DNA of 64,000 nucleotides from Paragorgia papillata (Eukaryota; Cnidaria; Anthozoa; Scleralcyonacea; Coralliidae): NCBI GenBank assembly GCA_035771165.1, contig JAWNZC010000025.1, positions 4,313,501 to 4,377,500 of the forward strand, read 5' to 3'. Shown piece by piece: positions 1 to 12,814 of this stretch (position 1 is its first letter; each line of letters starts with the position of its first letter). The notes under the pieces were generated by a model. It saw only the letters and a program-made list of their open reading frames with translations, ran no database searches and was not told where the DNA came from. The position numbers and the translations under genes were made by a program.

Positions 1-124
1 ACACAAATTATCGCGATCTATACAGATAACACCTAAAGAGAACAAGAAGAAAAAACAGCGTTGAAAAAACATGCATGCGTTTTTTCTCTGTCTGTTTGTT
101 CGGCTATGTCTATTCATTTATACA

Positions 125-314
125 TCCGTCCTTCCTTCCCTCCTTCCTTCCTTCCTTCCCTCCTTCCTTCCGTCCTTGCTTCCTTCCTTCCTTGCTTCCT
201 TGCTTCCTTGCTTCCTTGCTTCCTTGCTTCCTTGCTTCCTTGCTTCCTTGCTTCCTTGCTTCCTTGCTTCCTTCCTTGCTTCCTTGCTTCCTTGCTTCCT
301 TGCTTCCTTGCTTC

Positions 315-389
<75 letters not shown>

Positions 390-440
390 CCTTCCTTCCT
401 TCCTTCCTTCCTTCCTTCCTTCCTTCCTTCCTTCCTTCCT
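125..440. repeat. CTTC / GCTT tetranucleotide array
   Basis: Long run of CTTC units with a block of pure GCTT units (about 315-390) in the middle. It lies downstream of the last visible astacin exon. Because the period is four, all frames stay open and produce long but meaningless ORFs of Ser/Phe/Leu/Pro or Lys/Glu/Ala/Ser. Confidence 0.95.
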
Positions 441-481
441 CCCTAAAATCATGCTCGTTATAAACCAACATACCAATATAC

Positions 482-3400
482 TTTCTTTTCCCAGGTAGAA
501 TCTCGCCAGTCAGACTCGTAGGCGGCTCAGGGGTCTCAGAAATCTCATCTATTATTACAGGAGTAGGCACAGTTGGTAAAGTAGTCGGTGGTCGCACAGT
601 TGCTTCTAAAATAGAATAAACCCAATTAAACAATTAGGTTTAATAAGTTTTATTAGTTCTTGCTGTACAAGCTCTCACACAACTACCACCACCACCACCA
701 CCATCACTATCATCACATCACAACCACTATGAGCCTGCCACTATCATTACCTTCATTATTGCCACTACCACCACCATATTTTCACTACCCACCACTACCC
801 ATCATACCACTATCACTACCTACCACTACCACTATTACCATCACCACTACCACCATTACCATCACCACTACCACTATCACTACCATCACCACTACACCAT
901 CACCACTACTATCACTACCACACCACTACCACACCACTACACTACCTCACCATCACCACCACTACCACTATCACCACCACTACCACTATCACTACCATCA
1001 CCACTACCACTATCACCACTACCACTACCACTATCACCACCACTACCACTATCACTACCATCACCACTACCACTATCACTACCATCACCACTACCACTAT
1101 CACCATCACCACTACCACTATTACCATCACCACTACCACTATTACCATCACCACTACCACTATTACCATCACCACTACCACTATTACCATCACCACTATC
1201 ACTATCACTATCATCACCACTACCACTATTACCATCACCACTACCACTATTACCATCACCACTACCACTATCACCACTACCACTACCACTATTACCATCA
1301 CCACTACCACTATTACCATCACCACTACCACTATTACCATCACCACTACCACTATCACTACCATCACCACTACCACTATCACTATCATCACCACTACCAC
1401 TATTACCATCACCACTACCACTATTACCATCACCACTACCACTATTACCATCACCACTACCACTATCACCACCACCACTACCACTATTACCACCACCACC
1501 ACAACCACCACCACCACCACCACCACAACTAACATTATCACTACCACCACCACCACTACCACCACCACCACCACCACCACCACCACCACCACCACAACTA
1601 ACATTATCACTACCACCACCACCACTACCACCACCATATTCACCACTATCACTACCATCACCACTACCACTACCATCACCACTACCACTATCACTACCAT
1701 CACCACTACCACTATTACCATCACCACTACCACTATTACCACCACCACTACCACTATCACCACCACCACTACCACTATCACTACCATCACCACCACCACT
1801 ATTACCATCACCACTACCACTATTACCATCACCACTACCACTATTACCACCACCACTACCACTATCACTAAACACCATCTACCACTACCACTATCCACTA
1901 ACCATCACCACTACCACTCACTCACCATCACCACTATCCAACTATTACCATCACCACTACCACTATTACCATCACTACCACTATCACTACCATCACCACT
2001 ACCACTATTACCATCACCATCACCACTACCACTATTACCATCACCACTACCACTATCACCACCACCACCACAACCACTATTACCATCACCACTACCACTA
2101 TCACTACCATCACCACAACCACTATTACCATCACCACTACCACTACCACTACCATCACCACTACCACTATTACCATCACCACTCACCAACCTATACTACA
2201 TCCCCATCACCACTACCACTATTACCATCACCACTACCACTATTACCATCACCACTACCATTTTCTACCATTAACCATCACCACTACCACTATCATTACC
2301 ATCACCACTACCATCTATCACTATCATCCACCACTACCACTATCACTACCATCACACCTCACTATCCACCAACCACTACCACCACATCACCATCCACCAC
2401 CACTATCACTAACCATCACCACTACACTATCACCACCACCACTACCACTATTAACCACCCACCACAACCACACTACCATCACCACTAACCAACCACCACA
2501 ACTACCACTATTACCACCCCTACCACACCACTACCACCACCATATATCAACCACTACCACCACCACCACCAACTAACCACTACCAACCACCCCACCACTA
2601 CCACCACTACCATCACCACAACCGCCCACAACGAAACATTATCCCAACCACACCACCACTACCACCACCATAATCACCACTAATCACACCATCGACACTA
2701 CCACTCACCATCAACCCACTACCACTATCACCTATCACCACTACCACTAATTACATCACCACTACCACATTACCACCACCAACCACTATCACTACCATCA
2801 CTACCACTATCACTACCATCACCACCACCCATTCACCAATCACCACTTACCACAATGACCATCACCCACTACCACTATTACCCCACCAACCACTTACCAC
2901 CAACCACCACCACTACACTACCAACCACTACCATCACCACCACCACATTATCCACCACACTACTACCTTGGACCAATCCTGTACCCACATTTACCACCAT
3001 CACTACCAACTATCACTACACGCACTACCCTTCACTACCATCACCACCCACCTTATCAAATCCGACTCATGGAAAACCACCACTACCACTATTACCAACT
3101 CATCCACCACCCCACCCACAATAACGGTATTCCATCTAGGACTACCTACCACCACTACACCACTTCAGAATTACTAAATCACAAGAAAATGACACTAGAC
3201 TTACTATTACCATGCATAACCACGTCCAACTAACTGAACGTTTACCTTCCCTGAAAAAAATCCCCTTCACGCAATCCTCATCGCAGTTTCGCTCGCGGCG
3301 ATCGTTTCCGATCGCGCCTGGGTACGAGGAAGATCGTTACTAACAACAATTCACCACTAAGAACGTATACATCTCCCGTCTTCAACTACAAACTTCAATT

Positions 3401-6400
3401 CCTACAATCAGAATATTATCATGCTATTCAAACAATGAACGTACCTGGCTCACAAGACTTCGCATACTGCAAATATTCTCATAGCAAATCTAGCATTATT
3501 TACACAACGATCATAGTCGAATTGCTTGGGGCAAGACGCAGCTTCGTTGACACATGGCCCACAGTTTTCGCAGCTTTTCTTGCAGTGTAATAACAAAGGT
3601 TCTGGATTGGTGTCACAATGATTGTATTGAGCCCACAACGCGCAGTCAGGATGTTCGTCGATGCATTTGTCTGAAAACGTGAAAAGTGAAAATATAGATT
3701 GTTCCTAATGGCATAAAAAAAATAAACAAGTTTAAGGACAGAAAAGAGGAAAAATAGACAAAAAAGAAGAAAAAGGAAGAGAAAAAACGAATAAAAGAGA
3801 GTGGAAGGAAGAGAAGGACATGGAAGAGTAAGAGACAGAGGAAAAGAAAGAGAATGAGGAAAATACAAAAAGGGAAAAAAGTGGGAAAAAAGAAGAAAAG
3901 GAGAGGAACACCAATACCAGCAACACCACCACCAACACCACCAACAGCATAACCACCAACACCACCAACACAAGCAACAACAACAACAGCAGTAGTAGAA
4001 ACACCAGCAGCAGCAGCAACAACAGCAGCAGTAGAAACACCACCACCAGCAGCAACAGCAGCAGCAGCAACAACAACAAAAACAACAACCACGACAGAAA
4101 AAGGGGAAGAGCACCCAGCACATTTTAAACGACCTAGAATACTGACCATCCTGACCATCTCGAACTTTTGCCGATCCCACAGAAGGAGAACCTAAAATAT
4201 TACATATCACACATTAAAATACCAAAAGGCTACCACAGTATAGGGAAAGGGTTGATAGTTAATGAGGGATTTATACAGATTTAATAGATGAGGGATTTAA
4301 TACTACAGATTTAGATAAATCCCTCCAACCCTCTATATAAATCCCTTTCATTTCTAATGAAGGTTTACGGGAGATAAAACCTCACGAATAGCAAAAGAAT
4401 TAGCGACTCGATCATGAACAAATTAAAACAATTTCTCGCAAGGAAAACTTACCACATTTGTACATCTGGTTTGCTTGTTTTATATCGGATTCGCTGAGTT
4501 TCTCATAAGGTTGTTGAGCGACTGTTCGAAGAGGTACCAGAGTTTGATAATTGCGATTAATGGCAAAAGCGTTAAATGGATAATGCATGATGCTTGCATA
4601 GTCGTACTCTTCCCCATGGCTTTGTGTTTTTTCCGTCACTTTGTTGAAGTTGTATAGTAACTCTAAAATAGAAAAAAGAAAACAGTTTTTACTGTCTGGA
4701 GGTGCCTGAGGCTCAGAAATCTTCTAATTAATTAATTAAATCAGTAATTTAGCTTAACTCTTTCCTGTCCGAATTGGTCTTTGGTATTTTATTCTGGCTA
4801 GCGGTTGAGGTGATGTTACACGATGCGATTTTTCTTGCAACTTGCAACAAATTTACATATGGAAAAAAAATCGCAAGTTGCAGGAAGGGTGTTACACGTT
4901 CAGCAACTTGCGATTTTTGTTGTAAGTTGCAGCAAAAAGTAGAACCCATCCAACTTCAACGCGGCAAAAATGACAAAATCGCAAAGTTGCTATACGGGGT
5001 GTTACACGGTGCAATTTTTTATACAACTTACAACATTCAGTGATTTGTTGCAAGTTGCAAGAAAAATCGCATCGTGTAACACAGCACCTTTACGCCAGAG
5101 TATTAAATTCACCTCTGCATGGGGAAGCCCTCGGACAGGAATGAGTTAACCCTTTACCAGACAGATTACCAGGAGGTCTCCACTTGACGAGTAAAATCGT
5201 CTGGCGTTAAGCCAGAGTAGAAGTAATAAGTTGCCAAATGGCAACCATGCCCGGTAAAGGGATTAATTGACGAACGCCGTCTACCAGACATCTGTTAAAT
5301 TACACCAACCTCGCAAATGTATACCACATGCACTACATGCATATAATTAAAGAAATACCAAATGGTTTTCCGTGTTTGGATACTCTGATCCAAACACGCG
5401 GGAAATTGCGAGACTGGAGAAAAGCGTAACAAAACACGAGCCGTAGGCGAGTGTTTTTAGCTTTTCGAAAGTTGAGCAATTTCCCAAGTGTTTGGATAAG
5501 AGTCTCCAAACACGGAAAAAACCATTTGGTATTTCTTTTATAAAATAATCACAAGTGAATATGATATACTGTCCAACATTTTCAAAAAATCGTTTTGGCG
5601 GGAATTTTCCGTGTTTGGATACTCTGATCCAAACACGGCAATTGACCAATCAGGGCTCGCGTAGTATACAAGTTATTTTATAAACGTACATCTTATAACA
5701 TAATGTTCACTACATCTTAATATGCAAACGCTACCACTTAGGAGGACATACGACTATGAATTTGCAACCTTAGCTCTCCATCCGGTGAGCCTCAGTGACT
5801 CAATGGTGAGAGTGTCTAATCGAACTAATGTTGCAGGGTCGAACCCTGTTGGGGGCTCAGAAATCACTTTTGAGGTAATTGAGCTTGACGTATGTCTACC
5901 AATTGTCTGTTAAATTACACCAAGATCGCCATGAACCATTTAACGCCATCATTCAAAATGGCAGTGCCCATGGATAAGATCGGCTCAAATTACTCAAATG
6001 CAATATTGTTGGAAAAACTATATTTTTGAATTTTATACCAATGCGTTTTCAAAATAGACGACATTGCTGATATACTGCGACATTTTGAGGCCTAATTGTT
6101 CAAAAAATCGTCGATCCCCTTAAATAGCAGAGAAATGATTCTAGTTCAGACCATCAAAGACACTCACTCACAACGAACGCTCGTGATGTCAATGCATGGG
6201 GGGTGGGGGTGGGGGGGGTGGGGGGGGTTATGTACTTACGTTGAACAATGTTGGATGGAACAATAGACACGTATTTATCTCTGTCCGGTCGACTCTGTTC
6301 ATGCCAAAACCCAATCACGTGACCTAACTCGTGAACCATCACGTGTTTGTATTCACAGCCATGACCAATGGACACCTCGGCACTTCTACGACGGTACCCA

Positions 6401-7545
6401 ACATCCGACGCCCAACATCTAGAGGGATGAAGGAATTATAAAAGGTCAGCTGCTGCGTCAATGGTGTGCATGGGCTGGACGATCACGCTGTACGAAACAC
6501 GAACAAAAAAACGCACAGAAAAACGTACAAAACAACGTACGTGAAAACGCACAGAAATACAAACGCAAAAACGCACGCTAAAACGTATAGAAAAACGTAC
6601 GAAAAACGCACAAAAAGGCACAAAAAACGCACAAAAAGGCACGCTTATATGTTTACAAAATCGCAAAGAAAAACGCAACGGCAAAAAACAAGCTAAAACT
6701 CACTCTAATACCTACGGAGAAACGTACGAGAAAATGCGGCACGGGGAAACACACGCTAACACGTAATAAATAAGAAACGCACTGGGAAGATGGTCTTCAA
6801 GAGTTAGATATAAAGAGGATATAGTTAAAATGATTTTAAATGAAATAAACATTTACCCAGAAGATCTGAAAAACGTTACAAAATGCTCATCACTTGGTTC
6901 CTTTTTCACAAATCGTATGCACGTTTTGCTCTCCCATGCCTCGATCGCTTCGTTTAGTGCTTTCACAGCGCTCGCTATATTTTCTGAAAACAAAAATCAT
7001 AAAAGGATTTTGTAGTCTTTAAAATAGCTTTTTAGTAATCAGTCATGTTCAGTTGACAAGTCTATGGTGTGCTGTGGTGTGCTGTGGTGAGTGTGATGTG
7101 ATGTGATGTGGTATGCTTTGATCTGCTTTGATGTGGTGCGCTGTGGTGCGCTGTGGTGTGCCGGCGTGCTGTGGTGTACAGTACAGTGCAGTGCAGTTTT
7201 ACTTCATACTTACTGATACTGCAGTCAATTACGTAAGGTATCCGAGCATCTTTCCAAGGGTTCCCAACAGTCGCTGCTTCACCAGCAAGACCACCAGTCT
7301 CTCTCAAAATATCTCCTTCAGTAAAACTAGTATTAGTTCCATCAATCCTGTACGTTGGCCGAGGGCTAATAGTCGTATCTGAAAACATGGAGGAATAGAG
7401 ATAAAGAAATGTTATTGACAAGACCAATTCATAAGACCAACTCATATTTGATTCACTAACCGTTTTGCAAGTCAAACGGACCAACAGCAAGGCAGAATGA
7501 GGCCAAACAAGCGACAATAACTGCCCTTAAAAATGCACCCTTCAT
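482..7545 (-). CDS. Astacin-family (M12A) zinc metalloprotease with ShK domains, frame break in exon 6
   Basis: A secreted zinc endopeptidase. I see seven exons: 7461-7545, 7214-7378, 6857-6983, 6240-6418, 4453-4662, 3445-3670 and, less surely, 482-605. Exon 1 starts with ATG at 7545 and encodes a signal peptide (MKGAFLRAVIVACLASFCLA). Exon 2 holds the propeptide with a TEGD sequence, probably the aspartate switch, and the mature start (IPYVID). Exon 4 has the zinc site HELGHVIGFWHE; exon 5 has the Met-turn SIMHY. Exon 6 has one complete six-cysteine ShK domain (starting CIDEHPDCALW) and most of a second. Exon 7 is a Thr/Pro-rich linker. Intron phases fit up to exon 6. In exon 6 the reading frame breaks near 3460: the open frame stops at a TGA, while the ShK-like end lies one frame over, and exon 7 fits only that other frame. 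The 3' end is not resolved and may lie beyond the window. Similar cnidarian proteins occur in nematocytes and venom; that role here is only inferred. Confidence 0.85.
680..3160. repeat. Very long CCACTACCACTATCACCA-type minisatellite
   Basis: About 2.5 kb built from imperfect trinucleotide-based units (CAC, TAC, CAT, TAT), commonly repeating every 15-18 bases. Purity falls toward the right end, where indels accumulate after about 2270. It fills the intron between the last two proposed astacin exons. ORFs over 300 codons on both strands are by-products of the period of three. Confidence 0.95.
3735..4100. repeat. Purine-rich tract followed by CAN-repeat
   Basis: An almost pure A/G stretch (3735-3905) is followed by an AAC/CAG/ACC trinucleotide tract (3905-4100). 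It lies inside the intron between astacin exons 5 and 6. No coding signal beyond repeat shadows is seen. Confidence 0.85.
4806..5095. mobile_element. Foldback element with TGTTACACGATGCGATTTTT termini
   Basis: The left arm (about 4810-4850, TTACACGATGCGATTTTTC) recurs inverted at about 5062-5083 (GAAAAATCGCATCGTGTAA). Several internal copies of a TTGCAACTTGCGATTTT-like motif sit in both orientations. Lies in an astacin intron. Related TTGCAAGTTGCA-rich foldbacks occur at 55575-55885 and 56905-57005. Confidence 0.7.
5349..5545. mobile_element. Foldback element with AAATACCAAATGGTTTT arms
   Basis: Arms at 5351-5415 and 5485-5541 are inverted copies (TACCAAATGGTTTTCCGTGT and its complement). 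The arms contain a shorter palindrome, GTGTTTGGAT..ATCCAAACAC, and a further copy of that motif lies at 5607-5640. No coding capacity. Confidence 0.75.
5785..5862 (+). repeat. tRNA-like repeat (SINE head candidate)
   Basis: A GTGACTCAATGGTGAGAGT segment resembles a tRNA D-arm and A box, and GGGTCGAACCCTG resembles a T-arm and B box, with short complementary ends. The anticodon region does not fold normally, so I read it as a tRNA-derived repeat, not a tRNA gene. Confidence 0.4.
6490..6705. repeat. Degenerate AAAAACGCAC-type minisatellite
   Basis: Irregular copies of a 10-12 base unit (AAAAACGTAC, AAAAACGCAC, AAAAAGGCAC) between astacin exons 3 and 4. The reading frames across it give Lys/Thr-rich or Phe/Val/Arg-rich strings with no domain. 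Confidence 0.7.
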
Positions 7546-7639
7546 CGGACGAGAAAGGAAACCAGCTTAAAAAAAAGGAAAGAAAGTGTATACATGTGTG
7601 TTCTTTTGTGTATAGGCATTTTATCAAAGTCTTTCTTTT

Positions 7640-7799
7640 TGTCTCTCATTGACAAGTAAAATAGTCTGGTGTTAGACAGAGTAAAATCGTTTGGTGTTAG
7701 ACAGAGTAAAATCGTTTGGTGTTAGAGTAAAATCGTCTGGTGTTAGACAGAGTAAAATAGTCTGGTGTTAGACAGAGTAAAATCGTCTGGTGTTAGACA

Positions 7800-7833
<34 letters not shown>

Positions 7834-7860
7834 AGTCTGTCTGGCGTTAGACAGAGTTCT
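7640..7860 (+). repeat. 25-26 bp tandem repeat, GTCTGGTGTTAGACAGAGTA unit
   Basis: About eight copies of AGTAAAATCGTCTGGTGTTAGACAG with small variations, upstream of the astacin start. Single or few copies of the same sequence occur at 5190-5225, 17495-17520, 39540-39565, 40165-40205 and 45295-45400, so this is part of a dispersed family. The arrangement TCTGG..CCAGA in some copies forms a short hairpin. Confidence 0.9.
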
Positions 7861-7869
7861 TCCAAATGA

Positions 7870-10065
7870 AAAGTCAATCATATCTAAACTGTATCGCGGT
7901 ACTGAGTTTGGACCGCGTGTGTCGAATGACTTGGGTATAAAAATAAAACAAGCTTGACAGAAGACTGTTCAATGGAGCAGAGGATTGACAGGGCTGTATA
8001 GGAATTCCACGAATTTTCTATTTTCGTAATTTCCGCGGAGTTCAAACGTCCGGCACACGGCGTCTCTGCATGTCAGTTACGGAGCAGAATTGACGAGTTG
8101 AACAACTGAATGGAATTAGAGTCGCCTGCTCTGACGACTTCTTAATTGAGCTGGATTTTGCGAAATTTTTAACCTCCCTATTTCTAGAAATTCTATCCAA
8201 GGAGAGACACAAGAGACAACTGAGGCAGAGTCAGTTCCATAAAGGAAGCTACCTCTTCTCCTGGTGGTTGCAGCCAAGATGCATGGTATGGCAATTTTCC
8301 CAAGTCAACGAGAACTTTCTGTAACGGCATTCGTAAATGGCTTTTTATATACAAGGACGTCATGCAGTGGATCCGCCTAGGTCCCGTGGACCCCTATGGT
8401 TGTCCACTGTCTTGGCAGCCATCTCCTAATCCGCCACTGCTCGCCACTGCAGGCTTTGCCATCTGAGTCCGAATTCTTCAGAACAGTCTCACCGGCGACC
8501 AGAAAGTTACTGGCTTTGCTTCCCGCCTACGATTCAAAGTCCTTTTCTGAATAAAATAGTTCAGGGATCATGTTGAATCAGTATTCTCCCCTCAACAATT
8601 GGTTGGGCAGCTTGCTCAGCCAGGTGTTTTAAAAAACGAAGAAATTCTATATGCACCACCAACTGTTGCAACATATAACGGGTGACAATGCTAAAGCCAA
8701 TTATGAGATAATAATTCGAGGAACTTCGTCCAATCTTCCGTCAACTATAGCTAGGAGTAGCATACGTTTTCATACTTAAATAACAATGATATACATTAGC
8801 TAATACAGTTACAATGATTCACAATACAGAAACTTAATAACAATAAAACCTATTGTTATACAGATATACTGAACGCATGGCAGCAAGCGTATCTTTTTGA
8901 AAAGCGGAGCTTACCTTGAAAACGATAAACTTGGCACATATATTATATAATCTTGCAAAAATGAATATAGAGCTCGCTAAATCGTTTAAAAACCTCAATA
9001 TTAAATCGACTTGTTGATACGGCCACAAACCGTGAACCTCAAGAAAGTATTCGGTGTTTTTTTAAATACGTTCCTTTATGCATGTGAACCAAAAAACAGA
9101 CGACGCGCGATGGCCTCAATTGTTTTGAGTAATTTGTCGACTTACCTCTAACGGAAAAGGTAGGTATCTTTCTGGATTGTCGAGAAGGTATTGTGTCTGT
9201 AGTCCAAGCACTGTTCAGAATGTCTGTCACTTAGAGTAATAAAAGTATTAGGCTAACAAGTCAACGGGAGCGATATCTATAACGTTGTCAACACTCATAT
9301 TCATTCATCAGCGGAGGTGACCGTACTTGTGAGACCCACCTATTTTACATCGAGTTAATGTTGTTTTAGCAGCATGCAGTATATTGGCTAGCTATCTGTT
9401 AATTAGAAGCTAGATGAAGGTAAACAGAACTACAGCAGACAATTAGTAATATAAAACTAATGTATTGTGTGTAGACAGCAGTGCAGAAATACACTGAGTG
9501 GAAAATACTAAAAGAAGTTTCAGCGTTTTCAGCTGGTTTTCTGCGATATCAACAGAGGTTCTAATGAGTAACGTTTCAAGCGAAGATCTTTCGTCAAAGA
9601 GAAGCGTAAGGTCACTTTTCACTTTCTGACAAAGGAGGACTTTCACTCAGAATATTAGACTTCCTATAAGACAACTGAAGTGTAAAAAAGTAGACGGTGC
9701 TCCGTAGGCAGTGTTTTAGAAATAGAGCAAAGTTGAAAGGTGGTAAACAGCCAAGAATAGTAACGAAAATAGATACTGACGTTTCGAACGGAACCCCTGG
9801 AGCACTTCATCACATTTCACTCCCGGTGACCAGAAACGTTATTATTTCTCTCTCCTCCGCAGAGATAATATATAGGGGTTTAATATTGCAGGGGTTTACA
9901 GACTATAGAGCATAGAGTAATGCGGTAGACTGTAATGGGAAATACCTAAGTGAATCCGAACAGCTGCATATTTGTTTGTGCTAGTATTTACTATGTAAGC
10001 ATGCTACATCACCACCAATAAACCGACGTATTGCATTAGCCTTTATTTTATTGGTTTTTCCTTTT
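7870..10065. other. No gene recognised between the astacin gene and the transposon
   Basis: Open frames here are short and show no domain I know. At 9520-9620 there is a diverged match to the Penelope tail repeat (CGTTTCAAGCGAAGATCTTTCGTC). A stretch at 9147-9215 on minus ends in a good GTAAGT donor and could be an isolated exon, but nothing adjoins it. Confidence 0.5.
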
Positions 10066-10512
10066 TTAAACACGGAACGAGCGCATAAAAGGGAACACCC
10101 CCCCGGTATTCAGCCAGCGAAAACCCATCATTTGAAATTTGAAACATGGCGGCTGATGGTCAGTAACGAAGTGTAAACTATAAAGTGCAAATGTTCGTGT
10201 AAAAAGTCGTTTCCCATTCTTTTGTTTTCTTTAGAACTTTAAATATTTTCGTAAACGCAATTCCTATGTAAATGTATTGAGTTCACGATAAATGAAACGT
10301 TCTCGTGGAGTCATATAATCGCTGCTATTTCAAATTTCGCGCTAAAAGGCCACAAAGATCACTCACAGCCAGGGTGTTCATAGCAATTTCCATATGCACA
10401 ACTGCGTTTCTATTTACGCCTGCGATGCTATATTATTCAACGGTTACATTCATTTGATCATGCGTGTATAACTGAATAAATTTACATAAATATAATGTAT
10501 ATAATCGCCGCC

Positions 10513-11929
10513 ATGGCGGATGAAAACAACGTCGAAATGTAGTCGGAGCATTCGCCTTCAAAGAAAAGGCAGATACGAAACCAGCAATATTACGAGAAGC
10601 ACAAGGCCGTTTTAAAAAGTAGCAAAAGCAGCTATCAACTTAAGATGGAAGTACCAAAAGAAGACGAACATCGCTTGGATGAAATCAAGACTAAATTGAA
10701 CCAGGCTAAGGAACGGCTGAGGCAACTAAACTCGACGAAGACAACAAACTTTGATCTAATGGAAGCGCTCGTTGACAGTTGGCTAGATGTTACTGGAAGT
10801 CAAGTGCAACATTCCGTTGATCCTACCGATTCTATCAGTGTGAATAACCCAGACCAACTTCTCAACCATATCCCTCCTTCATTACTCAACCCAAAGTATC
10901 AACTCCATAGTGTTTGTAAAGAAAATGATGAAATTTATCTTGTGTGTGGGACGGCTTTGCAGCGACTATTTCGATACTTTATTGATACTGGAAATGTTTG
11001 TAGTTGTGGAAATAAATTTGACGCATCTCGCATAAAAATTGAAAGAGTGACCAAGCATAATCATTCTGTAAAGGTGGTTTTTGGATGTGACAAAAAACAT
11101 GTTGTTGAGTGGTTTTCTTCATCAATTATGAGCAACCCATCAGCTGGAAAATATTATGTGAATGTCAGGTGCGTACAAATGTTTATGGTGTATTATATAT
11201 ATACTAATAATATATATATATATTATACATTATACGAATATTATACATAGTAGGTGTACAGGTGCATGTTTGGCATGTGTGGCCACATGACACACATCGT
11301 GCACACATTGAGTTCGCAGATTTTCAGAAAGTTGGCAGATTTTTATTTAAAAGCTCAGCTTTTCACTTACTCAGCAGAAAAATTTAGCTTGTCCCACATG
11401 AGAAACAAGCCAAACATGCGCCTGTATGTGTATGAGAAATATATGTATGTATAATCATGCTAACTTGTGATAATTATACTGTACTTTCAGTGTCGTGACA
11501 CTTATTACATAGAAAGCTTCCATAATGTCATACTTGTGTACGCCCCGAAGAGAATTCATTTCAGTGATGAAGTATATAACATGAGAATCAACCTTGCTAT
11601 ATTAGATTGGGTACTATGCATAATTTGAGTTAATTACCATTATCATACTATAGTATATTTAATTCTATTTGAATTTCTATATACTATTAATTTACTATAT
11701 TGTTTATGTTATATTTACTTTTATAAATTATATGTGTATGCTGTAGGTTTATTTGTTTCTAATGTATTGTTTAATTTGACATACATTCAAAAACTGTTGT
11801 TTGTAGAATGAAAATGTGGACCGTGAAGTATATTCTACAAAGTTTTACCAGGGTATAAAGAGACCTGACAGAGTGGCACCTTACAGAATCTTGAAGCCAA
11901 AAACATTTCATTTTAGGAATAATATATGA
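10513..11929 (+). pseudogene. Transposase remnant: N- and C-terminal parts without the catalytic core
   Basis: The frame opens at ATG 10513, is cut by a TAG at 10540, and continues in frame through a second ATG at 10645 to a GT donor after 11168. This part is a lysine-rich region, then a coiled stretch, then a Cys-x-Cys zinc-like segment (VCSCGNKF) and a later cysteine in FGCDKKH before EWFSSS. Two more exons follow: 11491-11610 (starts CRDTYYIESFHN, ends AILDW) and 11807-11929 (starts NENVDREVYS, ends at TGA). These two join in phase 0 and match my memory of the C-terminus of a DDE-type transposase family common in cnidarians. The first exon ends in phase 2, so it does not join the second in frame. 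The few hundred residues that should hold the DDE core are absent, which points to internal deletion plus decay. Confidence 0.75.
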
Positions 11930-12017
11930 TCATCATTTTTTTCAATTAATTTTTAAACTCATTGTTTACTGTTATTACATATACACTGGCAGATATTATT
12001 CTTGTACATATTATCAT

Positions 12018-12814
12018 CTATATGGTACAGGTAGGTACATGTCCTTTGTATGGGACTCCAGAAGGGTTTGGCCACCTTCTCCTGACATCATTTACCACAC
12101 AGTTGGGCATAACTTCTCTGACATCATCAATAAATATACCAAGTTCACTTTTCCTGTTTACATAACATGAGTTATGCCAGAGACCAACTTTCTTTAGGAG
12201 CTTGTAGAACTCTCGGTAGTTTTTGTAATGCTTGGCGATATTTTGTAGATGTGGTGGCCCATACACCATCAGAAAATTGGCCTTGTGCTCACCAGGTGAA
12301 AGTAATGCAAGGATTTTGCAAGCAATACTCACATGCTGCAGACGAATGAGATTGCACACCATTTTCAGGGTTGTCAGTCTGTAAACGTCCCAGGTTATAT
12401 TCTTTGCAACGTTCTGTTTTTATACAGATAGCAGAAGAAACTTTAATTAATTTATAACTTTGAATTGAAATATTTCACCAATATGTTTTATTACCTGTAT
12501 TTTTCTCTGATGTGTCTTGACCTTCGCCACCAATGTCTGCTCGTTTTCGTTTTCATATTCTTGTTTCTTTCAGGACTTCTCCTCCAGTATAATCCAGAAA
12601 TGACCGCAGTGCTTCAAGCTCGGAAGAAGGAATAGAAATGACCACCTAAGATTGTATATATTTGTTTTGTTATGTGCATTATTATTAGCATAATTCGTTG
12701 GGCCGAATCGCCGATGCATATCATTTATATATTTTGTAAACAGTAAAGGATTTGTAGAAAATAATAAAAGTTATTGATTCTCACCTTGACATTTGCGTTG
12801 TCTTCTGCCATCAT
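12018..12814 (-). pseudogene. P2X7 C-terminal-domain-like companion gene of the transposon, probably broken
   Basis: Reads opposite to the transposase. A first exon begins at ATG 12814 and ends in a GTGAGA donor at 12784. Coding-like segments follow at about 12560-12645 and 12505-12585, in different frames. A cysteine-rich segment (AACEYCLQNPCITFT) lies around 12305-12440 and a C-terminal segment (DDVREVMPNCVVNDVRRRWP) around 12060-12130. The order of the cysteine cluster and the MP-x-CV..VR..WP tail is that of the P2X7 receptor cytoplasmic ballast domain, which in many invertebrates occurs without the channel. Frame changes between segments may be small introns or damage. I cannot define one clean open frame, so it is listed as a likely pseudogene. 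Confidence 0.6.

Noticed and set aside
61..633. Long frames over the CTTC/GCTT array and long frames at 937-1898, 24874-25702, 41337-41972 and 37824-38417
   Set aside because: All are produced by simple repeats whose period keeps frames open; residue composition simply reflects the repeat unit.
9039..9230. Possible extra 5' exon of the astacin gene
   Set aside because: It has a good GTAAGT donor, but the signal-peptide exon at 7461-7545 already starts the gene and joins in phase; nothing links this piece to it.
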